NCBI GenBank assembly: GCA_013696915.1
Contig: JACCXR010000076.1
Location: 1-13,143 of the forward strand
Length of the DNA: 13,143 nt
Direction: 5' to 3'
Origin: Euzebyaceae bacterium
GTDB taxonomy: Bacteria > Actinomycetota > Nitriliruptoria > Euzebyales > Egibacteraceae
The notes beneath the pieces are model-generated. The model ran no database searches and was not told where the DNA came from. It saw nothing but the letters and a program-made list of their open reading frames with translations. Shown in pieces: positions 1 through 6,947 of this stretch; the stretch's first letter is position 1, and every line of letters starts with the position of its first letter. The position numbers and the translations under genes are program-made.

Positions 1-2236
1 GGTCGTCGATGCGCAGCAGGTCCGCGACGAGCCGCTTGGTGACGGGTTCTCCCGGCTCGCCGAGCCGGATCTCGAAGATCGCCTTGAACCCGTCGAGGTC
101 GCCCTGGGTGTTGTCGCGCTCGATCACGAGGCCGTGACGGGCGCCGTGGAGGACGAAGTCGCCGATCGCCTCCCCCCGCTCGTCGAGGACGTAGCGGTAG
201 TCGACGCCGGTGTAGGCGCGGTCCGCGATGTCGAACTCGTGGATCCGCAGGGTGCGGGGGTCGTCGCCGGTCAGCGGCTTCTCCAGCAGCGGGAGCAGGC
301 GCGTTCCGTCCGCGGACAGCGCCATGCCCTCGAACCCGCCGCTCGTCTGCGCGCGGAACTCCTGGTCCAGCGTCGTCACGCGGTACGGCCAGGGCAGGCC
401 GGCGAGCCACGGGGTGTTGGCGCCGTCCTCGTCCTGGAGGTTCGTGCCGTCGTCCGAGCCGGGGATCGACTCGTCGGCGTAGATCGGGAAGTCGCCGAAC
501 AGGTAGACGGTGCGGATCTCCGGGAACTCCTCCTGCACCGCGAGCAGCGTGCGGAAGTCGAAGCTTTGGATGTCGGCACGGTCCGCGAGCTCGTTGCCGG
601 TGATCACCCCGGCCACGGCGCGGGCGAAGGTCTCGGGGTCCGTCGTGCGGTCGGCGAGGGACTGCCGCGGGTTGATCTTGGTCTCGATGTTGAACCGCGC
701 GACCTGCGCGTTCTGCCAGCGGCCCCTGGCGCCGGCCTGGTCGCGGCCGGGGCCGAAGCGGTACCAGCCCTCGTAGAAGGCGACGAAGTCGAACAGCTGC
801 TGCAGGCTCGGCATGACGTAGGGGTCGGCGAGCTCGCGGGAGCGGGCGTAGGCCGCGGCGACCGGCGACAGGGCCCGGTCGTTGGTCTGCTCCCTTCGGC
901 CGTCCAGCAGCCCGTCGCAGACGTACGTGGACTGCAGCTCGGCCAGGGTGAGGTCCGCGACGAGCACCTCGTCGGCCTCGGTGTACGGCGCCCCGTCGGC
1001 GCGACGGCACTTGTCGGACTGCACGAGCGGGTCGTGGTCGAGCACCGGGACGCCGTCGGCGGTGACGCCGTTGTCGGTCTCGAGGGTGGACATCAGGTTG
1101 TCGAGCCCGACCTCCATGGCCGGCAGGGTGTTCTCCGGTCGCAGGTCGCGGCCGCCGCGGTGCCCCTGCGCGTCGAACAGGTCGGGATCGATGAGCCCGC
1201 GGTCGTCGAGGAAGTCACCGGGCTGCCCGTCTCCGTCCGCGTCGAACTCCGCCACGGCCTCGTAGAGCACGTCCGGCCGGTCGGAGATGAGCCCGTCGAC
1301 GCCGAGCTCCATCAGTTCGAGCATCCGCGGCTTGTCGTTGACGGTGTACGGCACGACCGGGTAGCCGGCGGCCTGGAGCTGCGCCACGTCGAAGAGCTCG
1401 CTGGACGCGGGCACGAGCCCGGAGCCCTCCGGCGGCGCGACGCGGCTGGGCACGGCCGTCGCGGTCTGGGCGTCCGCGAGCATGACGTGCCACGGCGAGA
1501 AGACCGGCGCCTGGTCGTTGCCGTTGGCCTGGGCGTGCGCCCGGACGGCGTTCATGACGCGGACTGCGCTGGCCTCCTCGTTGAGCGGGTTCTGGGGCGA
1601 GCGGATCTCGCCGCCGTCCTCGCGGTCGGGCAGGGGGATCGGCGGCTCCAGGACCCTGCCGTCCACGTCGGTGTGGAGCAGGAAGGGTCCGAACTCGTCA
1701 CCGAACCACAGGGTGCCGTCGGGGGCGCGCTGCATCGACTCGATGTCGAAGTCGGCGCCGGTCAGGATCCGCTCGTCGGTGAAGAAGTTCGTGATCGCGA
1801 ACGGCACGTGGCCGTCGGGGTCGTGGAGCTCGATGAACCCCTCGATCACGATGTCGCCGGTCCCGCCGATGCGGCTGCGGAAGTTCGGGCGCAGCGTGTA
1901 GACGCGCAGGTGGTAGTCGGCGGAGTTCGTGAGCGATCCGAACCCGTTGTCGGACATCGCGAGGTAGCTGCCGTCGCGGTTGTCGACCAGGGCGGAGACG
2001 CCCTGGACCGGCTGCCGGTCGGTGAAGGGCAGCTCGACGCCGTTGACCGGGCCGCTTCCGATCCGGGTGCCCGAGGTCGGACCTGGCAGGAACGTCTCGG
2101 CGGGCAGCACCGCCCTGCCGATCAGCTTGGTCCGCGGACCGGTCTCCGGCTGTGCCCGCGCCGGGGCGAGCGTGGCTGGCAGCGCGAATGCCAGCGCCAG
2201 TGTCGCGACCAGGATCGAGCGGGTGTGGTGTCGCAT
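1..2236 (-). CDS. Exported phytase-like esterase with an inserted, permuted GDPD domain (3' end cut by window)
   Basis: Likely a secreted phosphodiesterase/phosphatase that scavenges phosphate from glycerophosphodiesters; the activity is inferred. The ATG at 2236 follows AGGGGG with 7 nt spacing. 745 residues are visible, with no stop before base 1. Residues 1-27 are a signal peptide (RHHTR, then a hydrophobic run ending APARA). About 35-215 and 600-745 look like the two halves of the phytase-like esterase propeller (PF13449), including GFEGMALSADG at 634-644. Between them lie GDPD motifs: HRGG at 359, RPENT, ETD at 386-388, the HD pair at 401-402, ETK at 518-520 and QSFD at 557-560. The C-terminal GDPD signature (VVPYTVND at 294, LGVDGLISDRPDVL at 311-324) precedes the catalytic HRGG, so the barrel appears circularly permuted. 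A DADGDG stretch near 331 could bind calcium. All expected catalytic residues are present. Domain calls are from memory of the families. Confidence 0.85.
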   Translation of the reverse strand, partial: MRHHTRSILVATLALAFALPATLAPARAQPETGPRTKLIGRAVLPAETFLPGPTSGTRIGSGPVNGVELPFTDRQPVQGVSALVDNRDGSYLAMSDNGFGSLTNSADYHLRVYTLRPNFRSRIGGTGDIVIEGFIELHDPDGHVPFAITNFFTDERILTGADFDIESMQRAPDGTLWFGDEFGPFLLHTDVDGRVLEPPIPLPDREDGGEIRSPQNPLNEEASAVRVMNAVRAHAQANGNDQAPVFSPWHVMLADAQTATAVPSRVAPPEGSGLVPASSELFDVAQLQAAGYPVVPYTVNDKPRMLELMELGVDGLISDRPDVLYEAVAEFDADGDGQPGDFLDDRGLIDPDLFDAQGHRGGRDLRPENTLPAMEVGLDNLMSTLETDNGVTADGVPVLDHDPLVQSDKCRRADGAPYTEADEVLVADLTLAELQSTYVCDGLLDGRREQTNDRALSPVAAAYARSRELADPYVMPSLQQLFDFVAFYEGWYRFGPGRDQAGARGRWQNAQVARFNIETKINPRQSLADRTTDPETFARAVAGVITGNELADRADIQSFDFRTLLAVQEEFPEIRTVYLFGDFPIYADESIPGSDDGTNLQDEDGANTPWLAGLPWPYRVTTLDQEFRAQTSGGFEGMALSADGTRLLPLLEKPLTGDDPRTLRIHEFDIADRAYTGVDYRYVLDERGEAIGDFVLHGARHGLVIERDNTQGDLDGFKAIFEIRLGEPGEPVTKRLVADLLRIDD

Positions 2237-2254
2237 GGTCGAACCCCCTGCGCG

Positions 2255-2291
2255 GGAGGCCCCGCAGCGGCGGCTGCGGCGGAGGGCCTCC
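2255..2291 (-). promoter_or_regulatory. Strong hairpin in the leader of the phytase/GDPD gene
   Basis: Arms GGAGGCCC (2255-2262) and GGGCCTCC (2284-2291) pair perfectly. CGCAG (2263-2267) and CTGCG (2274-2278) extend the stem, with a six-base loop and a five-base bulge. The structure ends 19 nt before the ATG at 2236, just outside the ribosome-binding site. It is about 130 nt after the RES stop and has no T-run, so it could be a leader control structure or a weak terminator of the RES transcript. A TAGGGT box (2304-2309) upstream is a possible -10 for the downstream gene, but no convincing -35 is seen. Confidence 0.4.
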
Positions 2292-2423
2292 TGCGGCCGG
2301 GCGACCCTACGGAGCCGGGTTGGCCGGCCGGTGAATGCCGGCGGAGCGTTCCGGGACGGCCCGGCGTCGCGTCGCCGTCGCCTCCCCGGACGTGGATCGC
2401 GCCACATGAACCCGAGCATGGCG

Positions 2424-3007
2424 TCACGGTCGCGGGATGACGCGGACGCCGAAGTCGCGAGCGAGGCGGGCGACGTCGCCCAGGGCAGGGCCGGCGGAGG
2501 ACACCGGAGGTGGCCAGCGGCTGGCGGCATCGTCGGTCTGGTCGAACAGGGCGTACCCGGTCAACCGAGCGCTCGGGTCGTGGGAGAGCCGGTAGCGCAG
2601 GCCCTCGAACCCCCTTGCGTGCAGTGCCGCGGCCCAGGTCTGCGGCAACACGTAGTCAGGCGTCGAGTGGATCTCCGCGGTGATCCGGAATCCGAGGGCA
2701 CGGCGGTTGGTCAGGTCGGCGATTCGCAGGTCGCGGCCGCAGGCGACGGCGACCGACCGTGTGTTCGCGTCTATTCCGAGATCGCCGCGAGACGGCCGAG
2801 CGTCTCCACGACGGCACCGATGGGCGCCGCGGCGACGTAGCAGGTGCCGTGGACACCGTCGAGCAGGTCGAAGCGGCCGCCCCCTGACCCGCTGAACCAC
2901 CAGGGAGAGCCGCGGTCGGGGCGATACACGCGGTACAGCGGTCGTCGGGCCGGCAGCAGATACTCGGGGAACCGGCTGAGATCCGCCGGCGGTTGCCCGA
3001 GCGGCAC
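2424..3007 (-). pseudogene. RES-domain toxin, frameshifted
   Basis: RES toxins such as MbcT and ParT attack NAD+ or transfer ADP-ribose and are neutralised by an Xre/MbcA-type antitoxin encoded upstream. The frame opens at GTG 3007, five bases after the antitoxin stop. It reads LYRVYRP, then SGSGGGRFD, GTCYVA and VVETLG, the usual RES order with the conserved Arg, Tyr and Glu. It hits TAG at 2773-2771 after 78 codons. Family-like sequence resumes at once in the frame one base earlier: RDLRIADLT, then LPQTWAAALHARGFEGLRY and a Ser-containing stretch, ending at TGA 2424. This fits loss of one base near 2770-2780 (GGAATAG). Repaired, the protein would be about 194 aa, normal for the family. No slippery heptamer is visible, so programmed frameshifting is unlikely. 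A sequencing error cannot be excluded. Confidence 0.8.
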
Positions 3008-3012
3008 CGGCG

Positions 3013-3516
3013 CTATGCCGCGAGAGCGAAGGCGGCGCGGCGTGCCGCGAGCAGGACCGGCTCGGGATCGGCGTCCGGGTTGGCCCGCAACCACGCGACG
3101 GGACTGCAGCCGTCCAGCTCTGGCTGAGGCCGCACCAGGAACGCGGCCGCCGTCCAACCGTCCGCCTGCGCAGCGACGATCGCGTGCGCCGCGAGGAGGG
3201 CGTCGGCCGGAGGGGTGCCGCGGTCGAACTGGAACAGCGGGAACACGCCGTGCCCGTCGCGAGCGCGCAACCTGATCAGTCGCCGTCGTTTGACGCGGTC
3301 GTGCACCGCCTGCCTGGTCACGCCGAGCAGCTCTGCCACCTCGCGCGCCGACAGCGTCGGTCCGAGCACGTCTTGCCACGCCGACTCCGCGGCCGCGAGC
3401 TGCGCGGCCCGCCGCCCGAATCTGACGGCGTCGATCCCGTCGGCCGGCTCGAAGCCCAGGTCTCCCAGCGCCTCCCGGAAGGCATCCGACGCCCTGTCCG
3501 CAAAGGTCCTCACCAT
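3013..3516 (-). CDS. RES-associated antitoxin (Xre/MbcA/ParS-like, toxin-binding C-terminus)
   Basis: This is the antitoxin partner of the RES toxin downstream: 167 aa, DNA-binding and probably autoregulatory. A helix-turn-helix reads AREVAELLGVTRQAVHDRV at about 57-75 and is followed by a basic stretch (KRRRLIRLRAR). The C-terminus, about 134-162 (GCSPVAWLRANPDADPEPVL, then AARRAA), matches the toxin-binding pattern in which a G/S-P-x-x-W-L motif precedes a short helix. The ATG at 3516 lies 6 nt after TATGAT, so the message is probably leaderless. The gene is 47 bp downstream of boxB on the same strand but has its own promoter. Antitoxin-before-toxin order and the five-base gap to the toxin are typical. 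With the toxin broken, this gene may now be an orphan repressor. Family assignment rests on the C-terminal motif and the gene pairing. Confidence 0.8.
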   Translation of the reverse strand: MVRTFADRASDAFREALGDLGFEPADGIDAVRFGRRAAQLAAAESAWQDVLGPTLSAREVAELLGVTRQAVHDRVKRRRLIRLRARDGHGVFPLFQFDRGTPPADALLAAHAIVAAQADGWTAAAFLVRPQPELDGCSPVAWLRANPDADPEPVLLAARRAAFALAA

Positions 3517-3522
3517 AGGCGG

Positions 3523-3544
3523 ATCATACGTCAAGCCCGTCAAG
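3523..3544 (-). promoter_or_regulatory. Toxin-antitoxin promoter with CTTGACG direct repeat
   Basis: On the minus strand TATGAT (3528-3523) ends 6 nt before the antitoxin ATG and fits a -10 box for a leaderless transcript. Directly upstream, CTTGACG occurs twice (3544-3538 and 3535-3529), nine bases apart, abutting the -10. The repeat could be the operator bound by the antitoxin, a common arrangement for autoregulated modules; that role is inferred. Confidence 0.5.
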
Positions 3545-3563
3545 AGAGAAGGGCGGCGGGCCG

Positions 3564-4991
3564 TTATTCGCGTGGCGCGAACTTCACGTACTCCCAGTCG
3601 ATCGGCTTGTCGTTGATGCCGGCGCGGGGCGGGGCGATCCAGTTCGCCATCTTCCCCGGCTCGGTGACGGACTGCATCAGCGATCCGACGTAGGCGCGGT
3701 CGGAGTCGGTCGGCAGCCACCCGGCGCGCTGGGACTCCCACGCGTCGCGGTCGACCAGGCGGCCGTCGGGCGCGACGTGGGCGCCGGCGAAGATCCCGAC
3801 GGCGCGGTGGAAGCCGCGATGCGGCAGGGTGAGCTGGTAGTCGATGCCGGCCTGGGCGATCGCGCGGTTCCACTTGGTGAGGCCGCGGGTGCAGTCTTCG
3901 ATGTAGTCGTCCTGCAGGGTCGCGTTCATCGCGTTCAGCGCGGACTCGTGGGTTTCGGCGATGCGCCCCTCTGCGAGGCCGAGCACCGGGTAGGTCGCGT
4001 CGCGCAGGCGGTGGTCGTCGTCGCGGGTGGTCTCGCGGAAGCGCCCCTTCAGCCCGGCGGTGAAGTAGGTCGCGGCGTTGGTCGACAGCTCGCTGCCGAA
4101 CAGGTCGAGCGACACGGAGAAGTGCAGGTTCAGGTACTTCTGGATCAGGGGCAGCTCGATGCCGCCGTGGCGGCGGACGTCGTCGGCGCCGTGGGTGCGC
4201 ATCAGCTCGCAGGTCCGCTGCACGACCCGCTCGATGCCGGTCGTGCCGATGAACATGTGGTGCGCCTCCTCGCGCAGCATGAACTGCACGGTGCGGCTGA
4301 GCGGGTCGAACGCGCTCTCGGCGAGCGACGCGAGCTGGAACTTCCCGTCGCGGTCGGTGAAGAACGTAAACATGAAGAACGACAGCCAGTCGGGGGTCGG
4401 CTCGTTGAAGGCGCCGAGGATGCGCGGCTTGTCGGCGTCGCCGGAGTTGCGCTCCAGCAGCGCCTCGGCCTCGTCGCGCCCGTCGCGGCCGAAGTGGGCG
4501 TCGAGCAGGTAGACCATCGCCCACAGGTGACGGCCCTCCTCGACGTTGACCTGGAAGATGTTCCGCAGGTCGTACAGCGACGGGCAGGTGTGGCCGAGAT
4601 GGCGCTGCTGCTCGACGCTCGCGGGCTCGGTGTCGCCCTGGATGACGATCAGCCGCCGCAGCGGGTTGCGGAACTCGCCGGGAACCTCCTGCCAGACCGG
4701 TTCGCCCTTGAAGTCGCCGTGGCTGATCACCCGGTCGGGGTCGGGGTCGGTGAGGAAGATCCCCCAGCGGTAGTCGGGCAGCTTGACGTAGCCCCAGTCC
4801 GACTCCCGGTGGATGTTCGTGTTGATCGCGGTGCGCAGGTAGACGTCGTCGCCCTGGAACCCGACGGGCCCCATCTCGTGCCACCACTGCATGTACTTCG
4901 GCTGCCACGACTCAAGCGCCCGGAGCAGGCGCCGGTTGTCCGACAGGCTGACGTTGTTCGGGATGCGCTCGTTGTAGTCGATCGTGGTCAC
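3564..4991 (-). CDS. boxB: Benzoyl-CoA 2,3-epoxidase, di-iron oxygenase subunit BoxB
   Basis: BoxB inserts one oxygen of O2 into benzoyl-CoA to give the 2,3-epoxide, with electrons from the reductase BoxA, in the cytoplasmic aerobic benzoyl-CoA pathway. The 475 aa match the usual length of about 475. Di-iron ligands fall where expected: Glu122 (in GDTEPAS), Glu152 and His155 (EEGRH), Asp213 (FFTDRDG), and Glu242 and His245 (EEAHH), with Gln118 nearby. This is the ligand set I recall for the Azoarcus enzyme, shifted by two residues. The GTG start at 4991 is chosen because AGGAGG (5005-5000) sits 8 nt upstream and the protein then begins TTIDYNERIPNNVSL, as in homologues. Longer in-frame extensions run into boxC. 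The start lies two bases after the boxC stop, so the genes are translationally coupled. boxA is not in the window. Confidence 0.95.
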   Translation of the reverse strand: MTTIDYNERIPNNVSLSDNRRLLRALESWQPKYMQWWHEMGPVGFQGDDVYLRTAINTNIHRESDWGYVKLPDYRWGIFLTDPDPDRVISHGDFKGEPVWQEVPGEFRNPLRRLIVIQGDTEPASVEQQRHLGHTCPSLYDLRNIFQVNVEEGRHLWAMVYLLDAHFGRDGRDEAEALLERNSGDADKPRILGAFNEPTPDWLSFFMFTFFTDRDGKFQLASLAESAFDPLSRTVQFMLREEAHHMFIGTTGIERVVQRTCELMRTHGADDVRRHGGIELPLIQKYLNLHFSVSLDLFGSELSTNAATYFTAGLKGRFRETTRDDDHRLRDATYPVLGLAEGRIAETHESALNAMNATLQDDYIEDCTRGLTKWNRAIAQAGIDYQLTLPHRGFHRAVGIFAGAHVAPDGRLVDRDAWESQRAGWLPTDSDRAYVGSLMQSVTEPGKMANWIAPPRAGINDKPIDWEYVKFAPRE

Positions 4992-4993
4992 GG

Positions 4994-6670
4994 CTAGACC
5001 CTCCTCGGGTCGAACTGCGCGCGGGTGCCGGTCCCGAAGCGCCGCAGGGCGCCGTCCTCGCCGGCGGCGTTGGGCCGCTGGAACACCCAGTTCTGCCAGG
5101 CGCTCAGGCGGCCGAAGATCTTCGTCTCGCGCGTCTCGGGGCCCGCGAAGCGCAGGCTCGCCTCCATGCCGGACAGCGCGTCGGGCGACAGGCTCGCGCG
5201 CTCCTCCAGCGCCAGACGGGTCTCGTCGGGCCAGTCGATGTCGTCGTAGACGAACGTCACCAGGCCGAGTCGGTCGGCGTCGCCGGCCTCGAGCGGCACG
5301 CCCACCCGCTCTGCGGCCGCTGCGAACTCCTCGGGGCGGTCGAGGAAGCGGCTCTCGAGGCGGGCGAGGCCGTTGCACCCGGGCAGCGGGCCGAGGTTCA
5401 TCGCGGTCAGCTGCACGGTCGCGGGCGGGGTCGGGTCGTCCTCGAACCCGCCGTCGAGCATGAAGCTGCGGTCAGCCGCCAGCACGAGCTCGAACAGCGT
5501 GCCCGCGAAGCAGCTGCCCGGCTCGACGAGGGCGAACAGGCTGCGGGCGGTGACGTCGAGCCGGTTGAGCGTCCGCTTCCAGTAGAGCGTGACCTCGCGG
5601 ACCAGCCAGTCCTTCGCGTGCTCTTCCAGGAAGCCGTCGAGGGCGGTCACGGCCGCGGGGTCGCCCCTGGTGCGGAAGACCCAGGTGCCGAGCTCGAGCT
5701 CGTTGAAGCGCAGGCGCAGGATCACGTCGTCGAGCTCGCGGCACACCGCAAGCGGCCACCAGCTGGCGCCGGCGGCGTGGACGGCGTCGAGGTCGGCCGG
5801 CTGCTCGCCCGCGGGGCCGCGGATCGTGAACGCGGCGACCCGCGTGCGCCGGTCGAAGTCGACGGTGACGTGCGGGTAGTCGAGGCCGTCGGCGCGCGCG
5901 ACGCACCGGAGCGGGGTCAACGCGACACCGGTCGCCGGGGTCGGCCGGTCGCTGCGCTCGGCGAGCTCGGCGGCCCTGGCGCGGGTGACCTCCGCGAGCC
6001 GGGTGCGGGGCGCGAGCTCGTCGACCAGTCCCCAGGCGACGGCGCGGTCGCCCCGCACGCCCTCGGCGACGGTGCAGACGAAGTCGGCGTGGTCGCGGCG
6101 GACGCGGCGCTTGTCGACCAGCCGGGTGAGCCCGCCCGTGCCGGGGAGGACGCCGAGCAGCGGCACCTCCGGCAGCGACACGGCCGAGTTGCCGTCGTCG
6201 ACGAGGACGATGTGCTCGGTGGCGAGCGCGATCTCGTAGCCGCCGCCGGAGGCGGTGCCGTTCACGGCGCACAGGTAGACCTGCCCGGAGTTCGCGGACG
6301 CGTCCTCGATCGCGTTGCGGGTCTCGTTCGTGAACTTGCAGAAGTTGACCTTGTGGGGATGGGATGCGCCGGCCAGCATCTTGATGTTCGCCCCGGCGCA
6401 GAACACGCCGTCCTTGCCGCTGGTCAGGACGACGGCGCGGACCTCTGGGTGCTCGAAGCGCAGGCGCTGGACGGCGTCGTGGAGCTCGATGTCCACGCCA
6501 AGGTCGTAGGAGTTCAGCTTGAGGACGTATCCGGGGTGCAGGCCGCCATCCTCGCCGACGTCGAGGGTCAGCGTGGCGACCGGGCCGTCGACGTCCAGAC
6601 GCCAGTGGCGGTAGCGGCCCGGGTCGGTGTCGAAGTCGATCTCGGGCGCCGCGGCGCCGGTGGCGTCCAT
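4994..6670 (-). CDS. boxC: 2,3-epoxybenzoyl-CoA dihydrolase (benzoyl-CoA-dihydrodiol lyase) BoxC
   Basis: BoxC opens the ring of 2,3-epoxybenzoyl-CoA hydrolytically, giving 3,4-didehydroadipyl-CoA semialdehyde and formate. It follows BoxB in the pathway. The 558 aa match the family's length of about 555-560. The N-terminal half is a crotonase domain: FCAGANIKML at 90-99 and NGTASGGGYEIALATE at 137-152 form the oxyanion-hole region, with Glu146, Glu168 (LPEVPLLGVLPGTGG) and Cys111 as active-site candidates. The second half is a degenerate crotonase repeat ending ETKIFGRLSAWQNWVFQRPN. The ATG at 6670 is preferred because GAGGGG (6684-6679) lies 8 nt upstream. The alternatives, ATG 6703 and TTG 6706, fall on or beside the -10 box, so they would lie outside the transcript. 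boxC is the promoter-proximal gene of the boxCB pair. A decayed copy of part of it lies at 7579-7641. Confidence 0.94.
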   Translation of the reverse strand: MDATGAAAPEIDFDTDPGRYRHWRLDVDGPVATLTLDVGEDGGLHPGYVLKLNSYDLGVDIELHDAVQRLRFEHPEVRAVVLTSGKDGVFCAGANIKMLAGASHPHKVNFCKFTNETRNAIEDASANSGQVYLCAVNGTASGGGYEIALATEHIVLVDDGNSAVSLPEVPLLGVLPGTGGLTRLVDKRRVRRDHADFVCTVAEGVRGDRAVAWGLVDELAPRTRLAEVTRARAAELAERSDRPTPATGVALTPLRCVARADGLDYPHVTVDFDRRTRVAAFTIRGPAGEQPADLDAVHAAGASWWPLAVCRELDDVILRLRFNELELGTWVFRTRGDPAAVTALDGFLEEHAKDWLVREVTLYWKRTLNRLDVTARSLFALVEPGSCFAGTLFELVLAADRSFMLDGGFEDDPTPPATVQLTAMNLGPLPGCNGLARLESRFLDRPEEFAAAAERVGVPLEAGDADRLGLVTFVYDDIDWPDETRLALEERASLSPDALSGMEASLRFAGPETRETKIFGRLSAWQNWVFQRPNAAGEDGALRRFGTGTRAQFDPRRV

Positions 6671-6704
6671 CGCTGCATCCCCTCGGGTGGTCGGTACCGA
6701 CATC

Positions 6705-6732
6705 AATCTACATATGCGTAGATGTCCGTCAA
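6705..6732 (-). promoter_or_regulatory. boxCB promoter
   Basis: On the minus strand TTGACG (6732-6727) and TAGATT (6710-6705) are 16 bp apart, a good -35/-10 pair. Transcription would start near 6698, giving a leader of about 28 nt that carries the GAGGGG ribosome-binding site of boxC. The spacer holds a palindrome that runs into the -10, which suggests repression. Confidence 0.6.
6706..6723. promoter_or_regulatory. Palindromic operator in the boxC promoter
   Basis: ATCTAC (6706-6711), six bases, then GTAGAT (6718-6723) form a perfect inverted repeat between -35 and -10, overlapping the -10. GTAGA recurs at 6739-6743 and 6746-6750; the first is 21 bp, two helical turns, from the right arm. 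The layout suits a dimeric repressor. It lacks the TGCA-type sites that I recall for proteobacterial BoxR. The regulator is not identified. Confidence 0.55.
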
Positions 6733-6750
6733 GGGTTTGTAGAACGTAGA

Positions 6751-6947
6751 CTCGATGAGATGCCCAACGACGATCGGGAGCCAGTCATTGAGCACGCCAT
6801 CGGAGCCACCGCCCGCCGTGCGTGACACGGCCTGCTGCGCACTCCACGTCGAGCGGCTGACGGTCGCGGGCGCACCCGCCGACGCGGTGGCGTGAACGTG
6901 ACCGGCCGGCCCGCCGTGACCAACGCGATCCGCGGCTTCGGCCGGCT
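6751..6947 (+). other. Region without an intact gene; decayed plus-strand frames
   Basis: This divergent region between boxC and the methyltransferase has only short plus-strand frames. ATG 6760 gives 21 codons (MPNDDREPVIEHAIG...) and lies 7 nt after TAGACT (6747-6752), a possible leaderless promoter divergent from boxC. A second frame from ATG 6755 runs 46 codons to TGA 6895. GTG 6892 overlaps that stop and gives 34 codons containing TNAIRGFGRLWQK, which looks like the start of a conserved protein that then breaks off. I see no complete gene. The pieces may be remains of a lost neighbour or regulator, but this is a weak inference. Confidence 0.35.

Noticed and set aside
134..2440. A 768-codon open frame on the plus strand
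   Set aside because: It lies opposite the phytase/GDPD gene, whose minus-strand translation has a signal peptide and family motifs. The plus-strand product is repetitive Val/Gly/Arg/Glu-rich sequence without motifs, as expected from high GC.
2768..2780. Programmed -1 frameshifting in the RES gene
   Set aside because: No slippery heptamer precedes the TAG and no stimulatory hairpin is obvious, so a plain deletion or a sequencing error is simpler.
3517..4908. A 631-codon frame joining boxB-antisense-frame sequence to the antitoxin
   Set aside because: The upstream part is boxB read out of frame. The antitoxin proper starts at ATG 3516 behind its own promoter.
4992..5378. N-terminal extension of boxB to 604 aa
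   Set aside because: The extension is an Arg-rich shadow of the boxC 3' end. GTG 4991 has a good ribosome-binding site and the conserved BoxB N-terminus.
6823..6895. Selenoprotein with in-frame TGA upstream of the methyltransferase
   Set aside because: TGA 6823 is followed by motif-free Arg-rich sequence, with no known redox context or visible SECIS hairpin; the presence of selC alone does not justify the call.
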